From Pseudoalteromonas sp. MEBiC 03607 (lineage in GTDB: Bacteria > Pseudomonadota > Gammaproteobacteria > Enterobacterales > Alteromonadaceae): a stretch of 64,000 nt of DNA. The notes under the pieces were generated by a model. It saw only the letters and a program-made list of their open reading frames with translations, did not search any database and was not told the DNA's origin. The stretch spans positions 248,001-312,000 of the forward strand of contig NZ_SRRY01000002.1 of assembly GCF_004792295.1 (NCBI RefSeq), written 5' to 3'. This document shows, piece by piece, positions 17,008 through 27,400 of this stretch (within the stretch, counting starts at the first letter, position 1; every line of letters begins with the position of its first letter). The translations under genes were made by a program, and so were the position numbers.

Positions 17008-17730
17008 TTATAAGCGGCCATCAGGGGCATATAAACCTGCCTGAATTTTTGCGTAAATTGCATCAGCTTTTTCTTTTGCGGCTTCAATTTCTGCAGGTAA
17101 CATACTGCGTTCATCAAGCTTGCGGCTATGGCTTGCATCCATGTTGCCGTTGTATTCAGCAATGGTATTCCAAATATAAGATTTCTCTAGGTTTTTTGGA
17201 ACGCCAAGGCCTTCATAGTACATCAAAGCCATATTAAACTGGGCAAGTGTGAAATTATTCGCTGCCGCCTTTTGATACCAGCTAAGTGCAGTGCGGTAAT
17301 CTTGTAATACACCTTCACCATTTGCATACATAACACCTAGGTTATATTGAGCTGCGGGGTGATTCTTCTTAGCTGCCATCTCAAACAGCGAAATAGCTTT
17401 TTCTTTGTCGAGTTTTACACCTTTGCCTTCTTGGTAAAGAACTCCAAGTGCAAACATCGAATCAGCGTGAACTTTTTTTACGGCTTGTTGATAAAGCTCA
17501 GCTGCTTTTTGGTAGTTACGCTGTACACCAAAACCACCTTCGTACATTTTAGCAAGTTCATACATTGCCGGCGCAAAGCCCCGATCTGCTAAATAGTTGT
17601 ATTCTTTTAATGCTTCTTCAAAGCGACCTTCATTAGCCGCTAATTGAGCATCTTCTAGGCTAGCATGTACAAAAGGTGAGAGGATTAATGCGCTAGTAAG
17701 CAATAGTGATTTCAAGTTAGGCTTGATCAT
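17008..17730 (-). CDS. Secreted Sel1-repeat protein
   Basis: A 240-residue protein with a signal peptide (about residues 1-23, ending FVHA) followed by four to five Sel1-like repeats of about 36 residues, for example PAMYELAKMYEGGFGVQR, DSMFALGVLYQEGKGVK and PAAQYNLGVMYANGEGV. These helical repeats bind proteins and are common in periplasmic adaptors. No enzymatic motif is present. The gene is alone on the minus strand between the aldehyde dehydrogenase and a decayed gene, so its partner cannot be guessed from context. Confidence 0.85.
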   Translation of the reverse strand: MIKPNLKSLLLTSALILSPFVHASLEDAQLAANEGRFEEALKEYNYLADRGFAPAMYELAKMYEGGFGVQRNYQKAAELYQQAVKKVHADSMFALGVLYQEGKGVKLDKEKAISLFEMAAKKNHPAAQYNLGVMYANGEGVLQDYRTALSWYQKAAANNFTLAQFNMALMYYEGLGVPKNLEKSYIWNTIAEYNGNMDASHSRKLDERSMLPAEIEAAKEKADAIYAKIQAGLYAPDGRL

Positions 17731-17754
17731 TGTCTGCCTCCAAATGTGTGTTAG

Positions 17755-18098
17755 TTATCAACAGCTACAAACTTAGATATTGATAAATGCATTGCCAAAC
17801 TCGCAAAAGGGCAAAACATTATTTTTAGTTTAGACCCAACAGTATTAAATGCCCAATTTGAAGGCAATAGCAAGTACATAATTAAAAAAGTAGACACAAG
17901 ATACAGATTTTACAGAAAAATTAAAGAAATAAAAAAAGCCCATGATGGGCTTTTTAGTGTCATATCTACCGTCACCGATATGAGCAATGTAGCAAGTAAA
18001 GTGTAACGTTTTATGTCGCTGCTTGGGTCGAGGAAGCCGCAAACAATCAAGTGTTAAATCTTGAACAAATCCAGAAAAACACCATCAAAGCCTTATAG
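17755..18098 (+). pseudogene. Decayed coding sequence of unknown family
   Basis: An open frame without a start codon runs from 17755 to a TAA at 18004-18006. It reads like protein (for example NIIFSLDPTVLNAQFEGN and HDGLFSVISTVTDMSNVAS). A one-base shift near 18000 continues into YVAAWVEEAANNQVLNLEQ and ends with TAG at 18096-18098. I do not recognise the family. The frameshift and missing 5' end argue for a remnant. A palindrome at 17933-17955 that looks like a terminator falls inside this frame. The rest of the gap to 18279 is A+T-rich with nothing clear. Confidence 0.45.
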
Positions 18099-18279
18099 AC
18101 ATTGATATTGTTGTGAGATTAATAGCCTACCTGAACTTGTTGATAACGATTATTACTTAGATTAACGTGGGCGTCAACACTTAAATGATAATTAATTTCA
18201 TTTAGAGGATCTTGCTGATTATTTATTCTCAGTGTTAACTTAATAAGGTACTAATTAAAATTAGATTAATAAATTGAGC

Positions 18280-19131
18280 ATGATGAAAAAAATAGCAAAG
18301 TGTTTAATCACATTGAGTTTACTTTTGGCAGTTGCTGGTTGTTCTCCTAGCTTCACTTATAACAATTTAGGTTGGCTGTCAGGATTCTGGATTGATGATT
18401 ATGTTGACTTAAACAATGAGCAAGCTGAAAAGTTTGAACATATAGTTAAAACCAGCCGTGATTGGCATCGAGAGACTCAACTACCTCTTTATAAACATGA
18501 CTTAGAAAGTTTAAAACTAATGTTAGAAACTGACGTTAATCACGCTCAATTAAAACAGCATTTCAGCCAAGCAAAGCAACATTGGCAAACACTAGTTGAT
18601 AAGCTAGAACCAGAATTGATCGATTTAGCAAACGCATTGAGTTATGAACAACGAGTTGAATTTGTAGCGGCACTGCAAGATAAAATCAATGAAGAATATT
18701 TAGAGCATCAAGAAAAATCTGCTGAGCAGCACAAACAAGAACGTCTAGATGAAAATCTTGATAACTATAAAGAGTGGTTTGGCACAAAGTTATCAGCTGA
18801 ACAAAAAGCACTGATCGAATCGGCATCTAACACTCGCATTAGTACATTTTTACTTTGGATGCAGTACAAACAAAAGCGCTTAGATGCTTTAAAATCCTTG
18901 TTTATGCAAAAAACTAAGCCTGCGGATTTTGATCAACAGTTAGCGGTGATCATTAATAATCGTTTGGCTTTTATGAGTGATGAATTAATCAAAGCAGACG
19001 ATAAAAATCTAGATGACTACGTAACCTTACTGCTTGCCTTAAAACCCACTCTTACAGACAAACAGCGTCGAAATGTTCGTGAAGAGCTTGATGATCTAAT
19101 CGATGATGTTACAGATTTAATGAATGACTAA
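18280..19131 (+). CDS. DUF6279-family lipoprotein
   Basis: A lipoprotein of about 283 residues, with a signal peptide whose lipobox is LLAVAGCS and the mature start at the Cys. After it, the segment YNNLGWLSGFWIDDYVDLN marks the DUF6279 family. The rest is helical and highly charged, with an Asp-rich C-terminal end. The function is not known. The start is taken as the ATG at 18280 rather than the in-frame TTG at 18274. It appears to be a single-gene unit. Confidence 0.8.
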   Translation: MMKKIAKCLITLSLLLAVAGCSPSFTYNNLGWLSGFWIDDYVDLNNEQAEKFEHIVKTSRDWHRETQLPLYKHDLESLKLMLETDVNHAQLKQHFSQAKQHWQTLVDKLEPELIDLANALSYEQRVEFVAALQDKINEEYLEHQEKSAEQHKQERLDENLDNYKEWFGTKLSAEQKALIESASNTRISTFLLWMQYKQKRLDALKSLFMQKTKPADFDQQLAVIINNRLAFMSDELIKADDKNLDDYVTLLLALKPTLTDKQRRNVREELDDLIDDVTDLMND

Positions 19132-19242
19132 ATAATCACGCCTCGCTCATAGTCGTAATTTTAATAAATAACTTTCTAGCTTGCGGTTATCAAATACGCC
19201 GCAGGTCAACTTCTTGTTGCCTAAGGAATGGTTTAATAAAAC

Positions 19243-21078
19243 ATGAAACACCTTGTAAAATTTTTAGTTATTGCTGTAACGGCATTATTTTTTGTATCTC
19301 ATGTAACCTTGGCTAACGAAAAGTTTGGGTCAGAAATAGAGTTAAGTAATCAAATTGAACACTCTTTGCATAACGAATCTCTAATAGGCGTTGTTTGGTC
19401 AACAGTGAGTGCAAATAAAATTGCGCAAGGTGCAAAAGGCTATGCAGACTTTACGAATTTAAAACCTATGACGACAGCTAATAAGGTGCAAACAGGCTCT
19501 ATCGTTAAAACACTTATTGCTACAGGGGTGTTGCATCTTGTAACAGATAACAAACTCTCCTTGGATACCCCGGTTACTGAAATATTACCAGATATTGGCT
19601 TGCAAAATCCTTGGGCCTTGAACACACCTGTTCGGGTTAGACATTTACTTGATCATACGTCAGGGCTTGAAGACATTCGGCTTTGGCAATTATTAACGAC
19701 ACAAGCAAAGCCTGATACGGCTCTAAAAGAAACCTTTACTGAAAGTCAGTTGCGTATTAGAAATCGCCCCGGAAGCCGCTTATCCTATTCTAATCTTGGT
19801 TATGCAATTTTAGCTATGGTGATTGAAGCCGTTGTTAAAGAGCGCTATGAATCTTACTTAGATAAACACTTGCTTGAACCGCTGGGTATGCACATGAGTA
19901 CATTTAATTTTGTTTCTCAAGTCGGGCAGTTTAGCGATCCTGCGCTTGCTATGGGCCATTTTGAAAATGGCGTTAGCCAAGCCACGTTACCAATGTTTTT
20001 AAGACCGGCAGGGCAGTTCACAACGACTGCTTATGATATGGCTTTGTTTGCGCAGTTTTTAATGGGCGATGGCAAGATTAATGACCGCATATTTATTGAA
20101 CCGACATTATTAACAAGCATGGGAAAGCCTTTTAAAACAGAAGCTGCCTTAAATAATTTAACTGATATCGGCTATGCGCTAGGGGTAACTACACGCGACC
20201 GGCATAATGTGGTTGGCAAATGCCACAGTGGCTCTACTTTAGGTTACCGCACCAACTTTTGTTTTTTTCCTGAGCAAAAAAAAGCATTTTTTATCGCTTT
20301 TAATGCCGATGTAGAAACTGCAAATTACAAACAATTTGATAGCATGCTGATTAGCAACCTTGGTGTAAATAAGGCCGATGCAATAGCTCCATCAAAAGCG
20401 CAAGTAGCGCTTGATGATTGGCAAGGGTTTTACACGCTTTCCCCAAACAGAATGAAAAGATTTGCCTATTTTGATCGCCTACTTCATTTTGCAACAGTGA
20501 GCTCAAATGGCGAAACGCTAACACTGTCACCATTTCAGTCTCAGCAAAAAACCTTGCTAGCTATAGGCGGTAATTTGTTTCGTGAAGAAACAAAGCGATT
20601 TCCTTCACACACTCTGTATATTTCTGAAAATGGTCAACATATGATCAGTGATGGTTTTCGAACATATGAACAAACCAGTCTTTGGAAGTTACTGCCGATG
20701 TGGCTCAGCCTCGCCATCGGCGTAATCGCCATACTATGGATATTAGTATATGGCGCTATTTGCTTGGTTAAGGGACAATTACGCTTGTCGTCAGCTCTAT
20801 TATTGCCTTTTACGGCGACGTTATTTCTTTTTGTACCGCTGCCTTTATTTTTAACTCAATCATTTTTAAATATTGGTGAGTTTACACTTGCCAGTGCATT
20901 GTTAGCATTAGCCACGACAATATTACCGTTTGCTATGACTTACGGGTTATGGCGTATATTTACTCATGAAAAGTTGAGTAAAATGAATTTGTTAAATAGT
21001 TTAGCAATGGTAGCAGCTTTGCAATGGTCACTCATTTTAGCACTTTGGGGTGTATTTCCGTTATTGCTTTGGAGCTAA
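19243..21078 (+). CDS. Membrane-anchored serine hydrolase, class C beta-lactamase fold
   Basis: A 611-residue protein with a signal peptide ending at about residue 24 (TLA), a periplasmic beta-lactamase/penicillin-binding-like domain, and four C-terminal membrane helices from about residue 480. The active-site motifs are Ser86-Ile-Val-Lys89 (SIVK), the Tyr box YSN in LSYSNLGYA, and HSG in CHSGSTLGY in place of KTG. Such proteins act as D-amino-acid or ester hydrolases more often than as true beta-lactamases. The membrane tail is a known extension in this group. Nothing in the neighbours shows its substrate. Confidence 0.85.
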   Translation: MKHLVKFLVIAVTALFFVSHVTLANEKFGSEIELSNQIEHSLHNESLIGVVWSTVSANKIAQGAKGYADFTNLKPMTTANKVQTGSIVKTLIATGVLHLVTDNKLSLDTPVTEILPDIGLQNPWALNTPVRVRHLLDHTSGLEDIRLWQLLTTQAKPDTALKETFTESQLRIRNRPGSRLSYSNLGYAILAMVIEAVVKERYESYLDKHLLEPLGMHMSTFNFVSQVGQFSDPALAMGHFENGVSQATLPMFLRPAGQFTTTAYDMALFAQFLMGDGKINDRIFIEPTLLTSMGKPFKTEAALNNLTDIGYALGVTTRDRHNVVGKCHSGSTLGYRTNFCFFPEQKKAFFIAFNADVETANYKQFDSMLISNLGVNKADAIAPSKAQVALDDWQGFYTLSPNRMKRFAYFDRLLHFATVSSNGETLTLSPFQSQQKTLLAIGGNLFREETKRFPSHTLYISENGQHMISDGFRTYEQTSLWKLLPMWLSLAIGVIAILWILVYGAICLVKGQLRLSSALLLPFTATLFLFVPLPLFLTQSFLNIGEFTLASALLALATTILPFAMTYGLWRIFTHEKLSKMNLLNSLAMVAALQWSLILALWGVFPLLLWS

Positions 21079-21196
21079 AATGTTTAACAATTGTAGGTAA
21101 AAAAGCGCATTGTTATGCACTGTTTGGTAATAAAATGTTCCTAATTATGGTGAATCACGTTAAAATCTGCTGACTATAATTACGGCAGGAAATCTA

Positions 21197-22240
21197 ATGG
21201 ATATCGGCGCACTGAGAGGTACTCAGGCTTTACGAAATAACGTTCTGAAATGGATGGGATTTTGCTTGGGTGTGCTTGCTAGTATCTTTGCCGTTTTTAA
21301 TTTACTTGTTACAAACATGATTTTATTAGGGGCACTTGAAGTTATCTTCGCCCTGTTCTGTTTTTATATTTTCTTTTATACACGAAATCACAATGGTCAT
21401 CGCTGGCAATCCGTTACATTATGTATTTTTTTAACGGTTTTAATCACGCTCGGCACGTATTTAAGTAACATAAAAAGCGTGTTGTTTATTTGGACCTGTT
21501 CATTACCTATTTTGTTTTACTTGCTATTAGGTAAACAAGTTGGTTTGTACCTTTCATTAATAGCCGCTGTCACTCAAGCCGTGATTCTATTGGCTAAACC
21601 CAGTTTAGAACCCCTTAATACTATTAATTTCTTGCTTAATTTTTCTTTCACCTACATCAGTATTTGGGCGGTGTCTCATACCTTTGAAAACAGCCGTGCA
21701 GAGTATGGACAGCGGCTCGAAAACTTAGCTTTACTTGACCCGTTAACGGGGGCTGGTAATCGCTTAGCAATGACACACTATTTTGAAATTGAACAAACAA
21801 ATAAACATGGTTTGTTTATCCTTATGTTAGACCTTGATTATTTTAAAAAAATTAATGATCACTATGGCCACGAAATGGGAGATCGCGTTTTAATTGAGGT
21901 GACTAGGTTTTTCAGACAAAGGATTACTAAAGGATATGTGTTTCGTATTGGTGGTGAAGAGTTTGCTATTTTTTTACCAAACAGCGACCCTCAAGGTGCA
22001 TTAGATTTTGCACAAGAATTAAGAGAGCAGTTAGCATCGACAATTCACAATATTGACGAGCAAGCGATCAACCTCACTGTGAGTATCGGTGTTGCTTGCT
22101 ATACACCAAACCAAACCCTAAAAAGCTTTATAAAACGAGCTGACGATGCACTTTATCAAGCTAAACAGCAAGGCCGAAATAGAGTCGTAACGGCTTATGA
22201 GTTAAACCAACAATTAACCCGGTGTAATAAAGCGAGCTAG
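21197..22240 (+). CDS. Membrane diguanylate cyclase (GGDEF)
   Basis: A 347-residue inner-membrane enzyme that makes cyclic di-GMP from two GTP. About six membrane helices fill residues 15-165, and the GGDEF domain follows from DPLTGAGNR. The active-site loop is GGEEF (residues 252-256), an active form. The RxxD inhibitory site that normally sits five residues before the loop is absent (RITK instead), so product inhibition through it is unlikely. The sensory helices match no family I can name. It converges with the LysR gene, 12 bases apart. Confidence 0.9.
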   Translation: MDIGALRGTQALRNNVLKWMGFCLGVLASIFAVFNLLVTNMILLGALEVIFALFCFYIFFYTRNHNGHRWQSVTLCIFLTVLITLGTYLSNIKSVLFIWTCSLPILFYLLLGKQVGLYLSLIAAVTQAVILLAKPSLEPLNTINFLLNFSFTYISIWAVSHTFENSRAEYGQRLENLALLDPLTGAGNRLAMTHYFEIEQTNKHGLFILMLDLDYFKKINDHYGHEMGDRVLIEVTRFFRQRITKGYVFRIGGEEFAIFLPNSDPQGALDFAQELREQLASTIHNIDEQAINLTVSIGVACYTPNQTLKSFIKRADDALYQAKQQGRNRVVTAYELNQQLTRCNKAS

Positions 22241-22252
22241 CGCTTTATAGAC

Positions 22253-23197
22253 TTAACCCTTGTACATAGTGTCAAAATCAGGAATGTTCGCTTCCCATAT
22301 TGGAATATCTTTGCCTATGTACTCGCGCATAGCATCAAAAAATAAACGTGTTCTTACTGGTAAATCTCTGTGTGGGTAAACCGCGTACACGGCGCTGTAA
22401 TCGAGTAATTCCATATCGGTTAAAATGGGCACTAAATCACCGCGTTTTACTTCATCATCAAGAATAAATGCCGGGGCAAGAACATAAGCATTGCCTGAAA
22501 TAGCTTTCATCAAAAGTACTTCAGCATCGTTTGCACGAAAGACACTTTTAATGTTTTGCTCAATAATATCGCCATCGACATTACGATAGCGAATACCACT
22601 AATGCGTTTACTTGGGCTTGAATAGCTCGCAGCAGGCAACTCTTTTAAATCTTCAACATGCTTTGGCATACCGTAAGTTTCGATAAACTCAGGTGAGGCT
22701 AAAAGTAACATACGGTTGCGGGCAATTTTTCGGGCAATGAATGATGAGTCTTTTGGCTCGCCAACGCGAAAAGCTAAATCATAACCTTCTGACACTAAAT
22801 CAATTAGTCTGTCGTCTAAGCGAAGCTCTACTTCTACTTGCGGAAAGCGTTTTTGAAAGTCATTAATGACTGGCTGAATGTATCGTTTGCCAATAATACT
22901 TGATGAGGTAATTTTTAACGTACCTCGGGGTTCTTGGTGGTAATTCTCTGCAAGTCTTACGGTATCTGATAACAAATCTCTGAGTTCAGCTGCTTTTTTT
23001 ACCATTTCAGCGCCAGCGGCAGTTAACGAAAAGGAACGCGTAGTTCGATTAAGTAAACGTACCCCTAATTCATCTTCAAGACGGCTAATTTGTTTTGATA
23101 TGACTGAACGGTCTATATTTCTAGACTCTGCGGCTTTAGCAAATGAGCCTCGTTCAATCACTTCGAGTAACATTAATAAGCGGCTGGTGGTATCCAT
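22253..23197 (-). CDS. LysR-type regulator of the divergent RND operon
   Basis: A 314-residue LysR regulator: a winged helix at residues 1-60 (SFAKAAESRNIDRSVISKQISRLE) and a substrate-binding effector domain after residue 90. It is transcribed away from the RND efflux operon, with about 120 bases between, in which a palindromic T-N11-A LysR box occurs. The arrangement is that of MexT and mexEF-oprN in Pseudomonas, so activation of the efflux operon in response to a small redox-active or toxic compound is a reasonable inference. Confidence 0.88.
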   Translation of the reverse strand: MDTTSRLLMLLEVIERGSFAKAAESRNIDRSVISKQISRLEDELGVRLLNRTTRSFSLTAAGAEMVKKAAELRDLLSDTVRLAENYHQEPRGTLKITSSSIIGKRYIQPVINDFQKRFPQVEVELRLDDRLIDLVSEGYDLAFRVGEPKDSSFIARKIARNRMLLLASPEFIETYGMPKHVEDLKELPAASYSSPSKRISGIRYRNVDGDIIEQNIKSVFRANDAEVLLMKAISGNAYVLAPAFILDDEVKRGDLVPILTDMELLDYSAVYAVYPHRDLPVRTRLFFDAMREYIGKDIPIWEANIPDFDTMYKG

Positions 23198-23220
23198 AGC
23201 AGTTCCTTAAACTTTATTGG

Positions 23221-23233
23221 TGCCATTCTGGCA
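23221..23233. promoter_or_regulatory. LysR box between the regulator and the RND operon
   Basis: TGCCATTCTGGCA is a perfect 5-base inverted repeat with the T-N11-A spacing of LysR-type operators. It lies 24 bases upstream of the lysR start codon and about 83 bases upstream of the adaptor gene. Confidence 0.6.
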
Positions 23234-23315
23234 TTAATGAATTTAAAAATCTATCGTTTTTATCCTCTAATTAGTTCCGTAACATTGTCTCCAATCTATT
23301 AACAGGAGAGTCGTG

Positions 23316-24482
23316 ATGAACAAATCTATTCTTGCAGTGGCGGTGACCATTGCGAGCTTAACGCTTGCAGGGTGTGGCACAGAAGCCAACCAAGCAGCGC
23401 AGCAACAGCATTTACAACCTATCGATGTAGCACAAGTACTTGTTAAGCCAGTACAAAATTGGCACACCTATACAACGCGTTTAGAAGCACCCCAAGAAGT
23501 TGCCCTTATGCCGCGTGTTTCGGGTGTGATTGATAAAATTAACTTTAAAGAAGGTGACAGCGTTAAAGAAGGCGATTTGCTTTTCACCCTTGATGCTCGT
23601 CCTTTTGCTGCCGTGGTTGATAGCTTAAAAGCGCAAATCGAGAGCGCAAAGGCGGCACTTGAGCAAGCAAAAAGTGAAGCAAAACGAGCAGAGCGCTTAA
23701 CTGAACGTAAAGCGATTTCTACTGAGCAAGCAGAGTCTCGTAAATCAACGCTAAGACAACGCGAAGCGCAATTGCTAGCTCTACAAGCTGAGCTTACTGC
23801 CGCTGAGCTTGATTTAGCATTTACCCAAGTGCGTTCGCCAATCGATGGCATTGTATCGCGTGCGAATATCACCAAAGGTAACAACGTACTTGCCGGTCAA
23901 AGCGTGTTAACAAGCATTGTTTCAAACCAGCAAATGTATGCTTATTTTGATATTGATGAGCGCACGTGGAATCAATCATTCGCTGATGTGACTGCGCAAA
24001 GCGAACAAGCGGTTGTGATGCAAAAAGTGGGTGAAACCAGCTTTAACTTTAATGGCAAAATCAACTTCATTGATAACCAAATTAACGAAACTACCGGTAC
24101 TCTTCGTGTTCGTGCCGTGTTCGAAAACGATGAGCAACAACTGCGTGCAGGTTCATTTGCTCGTATTAAGCTTGCAGCCAATAAAGTAAGCGAAAAAGTA
24201 ATCGTGCCAGAGCGTGCAATTGGGACAGATTTGAAAAACCGTTTTGTTCTCACTGTCGGTGAAGGCAATGTTCTTGAATATAAATTAGTGACAGTTGGTG
24301 AGCGTTACGGCAGCCTACGAGCGATTACATCGGGCTTAAACGAAAATGATGTGATAGCCGTAAATGGCCCTGCGCGTGTTGGCCCTGGTATGCCTATTTC
24401 ACCAAACACAGTCACTATAAATAGCGACGGAATTGCATTCACTCTTTCAAATAATCAATCTGATCTAGTCGCGAAGAAGTAG
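23316..24482 (+). CDS. RND efflux periplasmic adaptor lipoprotein
   Basis: A 388-residue membrane-fusion protein with lipobox LTLAGCG near residue 20. The order is barrel-sandwich strands (PRVSGVIDKINFKEGDSV), a coiled-coil hairpin at about 100-150, the second lipoyl half (IRSPIDG-type VRSPIDGIVSR), then the beta-barrel and membrane-proximal domains. It joins the RND pump to the outer-membrane channel. The ATG at 23316 is preferred over GTG at 23313 because of its spacing to AGGAG. The permease gene begins 6 bases after the stop. Confidence 0.92.
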   Translation: MNKSILAVAVTIASLTLAGCGTEANQAAQQQHLQPIDVAQVLVKPVQNWHTYTTRLEAPQEVALMPRVSGVIDKINFKEGDSVKEGDLLFTLDARPFAAVVDSLKAQIESAKAALEQAKSEAKRAERLTERKAISTEQAESRKSTLRQREAQLLALQAELTAAELDLAFTQVRSPIDGIVSRANITKGNNVLAGQSVLTSIVSNQQMYAYFDIDERTWNQSFADVTAQSEQAVVMQKVGETSFNFNGKINFIDNQINETTGTLRVRAVFENDEQQLRAGSFARIKLAANKVSEKVIVPERAIGTDLKNRFVLTVGEGNVLEYKLVTVGERYGSLRAITSGLNENDVIAVNGPARVGPGMPISPNTVTINSDGIAFTLSNNQSDLVAKK

Positions 24483-24488
24483 GGCAAA

Positions 24489-27400
24489 ATGAAATTTTCA
24501 CACTTTTTTATCCAGCGACCCATCTTTGCAGCGATGCTGTCGCTTATCTTTCTCATTGCAGGGGCAATCTCGTTATTTCAATTGCCAGTGAGTGAGTACC
24601 CAGAGGTAGTGCCGCCAACGGTTGTTGTGACGGCAAGTTACCCAGGTGCAAACCCAACGGTGATTGCTGAAACAGTGGCGACGCCACTTGAGCAAGAAAT
24701 CAATGGTACTGAAAACATGTTGTATATGTTTTCGCAAGCAACCAGTGATGGCCGCATGACGTTAACGGTAACATTTGCGTTAGGAACTGATTTAGACCGT
24801 GCACAAGTCCAAGTGCAAAACCGTGTAAACAGTGCACTACCACGCTTGCCACAAGAAGTTCAGCGTTTAGGTGTTGTAGCCGAAAAATCATCACCAGATT
24901 TAACTATGGTGGTTCATTTATATTCACCTGAAAAAACGCACGATACGACTTACTTAGCGAACTATGCTGACTTATATATCAAAGACCAAATTGCACGTCT
25001 TCCTGGGGTGGGTGATGTTCGGATGTTTGGTGGTGGTCAGTACTCGATGCGCGTTTGGCTAAACCCAGATGCACTCTCTGCACGCGATTTAACGGCAATG
25101 GATGTTGTTAACGCATTACGCGCGCAAAACCAACAAGTTGCTGCGGGTAGCTTAGGTGCACAACCTACCTCGAAAAGTAATCAGTTTCAAATTCTGATGA
25201 ATGTTAAAGGGCGCTTAAGCTCACAGGAAGAATTTGAAAATGTGATTATCAAAGTAGGTGAGCAAGGTCAGCTTACACGCCTAAGTGATGTAGCACGCCT
25301 TGAATTAGGCCAAGACACCTATGCACTAAGAGCAATGTTAGATGGTCAACCAGCCTTGGCTATGCCAGTGTTCCAACGCCCGGGTTCAAATGCTATTGAG
25401 CTTTCTGATCAAGTGCGTGAAACCATGAAAGTATTATCAAAAGACTTTCCGGCAGGTGTTGAATACGACATAGTTTATGACCCAACAATTTTCGTACGCG
25501 GCTCTATCGATGCTGTTATTAAAACGCTACTTGAAGCAATTGCGTTAGTGGTAATCGTTGTTGTGGTGTTTTTACAAACATGGCGTGCATCGGTTATCCC
25601 ACTGATTGCGGTACCGGTTTCTTTAATTGGTACGTTTGCGGTTATGCAATGGTTAGGTGTATCGATTAATACCTTATCGCTATTCGGTTTGGTTCTTGCC
25701 ATTGGTATTGTTGTTGATGATGCCATCGTGGTGGTTGAAAACGTTGAGCGTAATATCGAGCAAGGCTTATCACCACTTGAAGCAACCCGAGTTGCGATGA
25801 CAGAAGTAACAGGGCCGATTATCGCCATTGCACTTGTACTGTGTGCGGTATTTATTCCTACGGCTTTTATTACGGGTTTATCTGGTCAATTTTATAAGCA
25901 ATTTGCATTAACCATTACTATTTCAACGGTTATCTCTGCGTTTAACTCGCTAACATTATCGCCTGCGTTATCGGCGTTATTATTAAAAGGACATGATGCA
26001 AAACCAGACCGTTTAACTAAGTTATTAAACCGCGTATTCGGAAATTGGCTGTTTAAACCTTTTAACCGCTTGTTTGATAAAGGCGCCAATGGCTACGAAA
26101 AGCTGGTGCAAAAACTGATTCGTATGAGTGTGATTGTATTAGTCGCTTATGTTGCACTTGTGGGTGGCACAGTTAAATTGTTTGATGCCGTTCCGGGTGG
26201 TTTTATTCCACAGCAAGACAAGCAATACTTAGTGGCTGTTGCACAGTTACCTGATGCGGCAAGCTTAGATAGAACCCAAGAAGTCGTGCAAGAAATGGAA
26301 AAAATTGCATTACAAGTACCGGGTGTTGCAAACACAGTATCGTTTCCTGGTTTATCTGTGAACGGTTTCACTAATAGCCCAAATAGCGGCATTGTGTTTA
26401 CTCCGCTTGCCCCTTTTGAAGAGCGTCAAGATCCGAGTATGTCGGCAATGGCAATTGCGGCTCAGTTAAATCAAAAGTTTGCCAGTATTGATGAAGCGTT
26501 TGTTGCGGTATTCCCGCCACCGCCAATTCAAGGTTTAGGTACAACGGGTGGCTTTAAACTACAAATTGAAGACCGTGCTAATAAAGGCTTTGAAGCACTC
26601 TTTAATAGTTTACAAGCAACTATTGCTAAAGCGCAGCAAGACCCTGCATTAATGGGCCTTTACTCAAGCTTTAGAATTCAAGTGCCACAAATGGATATCG
26701 ACATCGACCGTGAGCAAGCGCTTATTCAAGGTATTCCACTTGATGAAGTGTTCAATGCCTTACAAGTGTACTTAGGTTCGATGTACGTAAATGACTTTAA
26801 CTTGTTTGGTCGTACTTATCAGGTTAATGCGCAAGCTGATGCTGATTACCGCCAAGATCCTGAGCAAATTTTGAATCTAAAAGTACGTAACCGCATGGGT
26901 GAGATGGTGCCATTAGGCTCTGTATTAACGGTAACGCCAACAACAGGGCCAGATCGAGTGATGCACTATAACGGTTATCCTACAGCTGAATTAAATGGTA
27001 GCCCAGCACCAGGTTATAGCTCTGACCAAGCACAGCATGCGATTGAAGCAATCCTTGCTGAGACATTACCAAATGGTATTGAGTTTGAGTGGACGGAAGT
27101 AACTTATCAGCAAATATTAGCGGGTAATACCATGGTGTATGTTTTCCCACTAGTTGTATTGCTTGTGTTCATGGTACTTGCGGCGCAATACGAGAGCTTA
27201 AGATTACCACTGGCTATTATTTTGATTGTGCCTATGACGATTTTCTCGGCCTTGTTAGGTGTTTGGTTTGTTGGTGATGACAACAACATCTTCACGCAAA
27301 TCGCATTAATTGTACTGGTTGCACTAGCAAGTAAAAACGCCATCTTGATGGTTGAGTTTGCAAGAGATCAGCATAAAGGGGGGATGTCTCACCTTGAAGC

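Noticed and set aside
17933..17955. Rho-independent terminator in the gap before the DUF6279 lipoprotein
   Set aside because: The palindrome is convincing in shape, but no intact gene reads into it on either strand and it lies within the decayed frame; not listed as a terminator.
23468..27343. Long minus-strand frames inside the RND adaptor and pump genes
   Set aside because: They have no ribosome sites or recognisable domains and mirror the codon pattern of the real genes.
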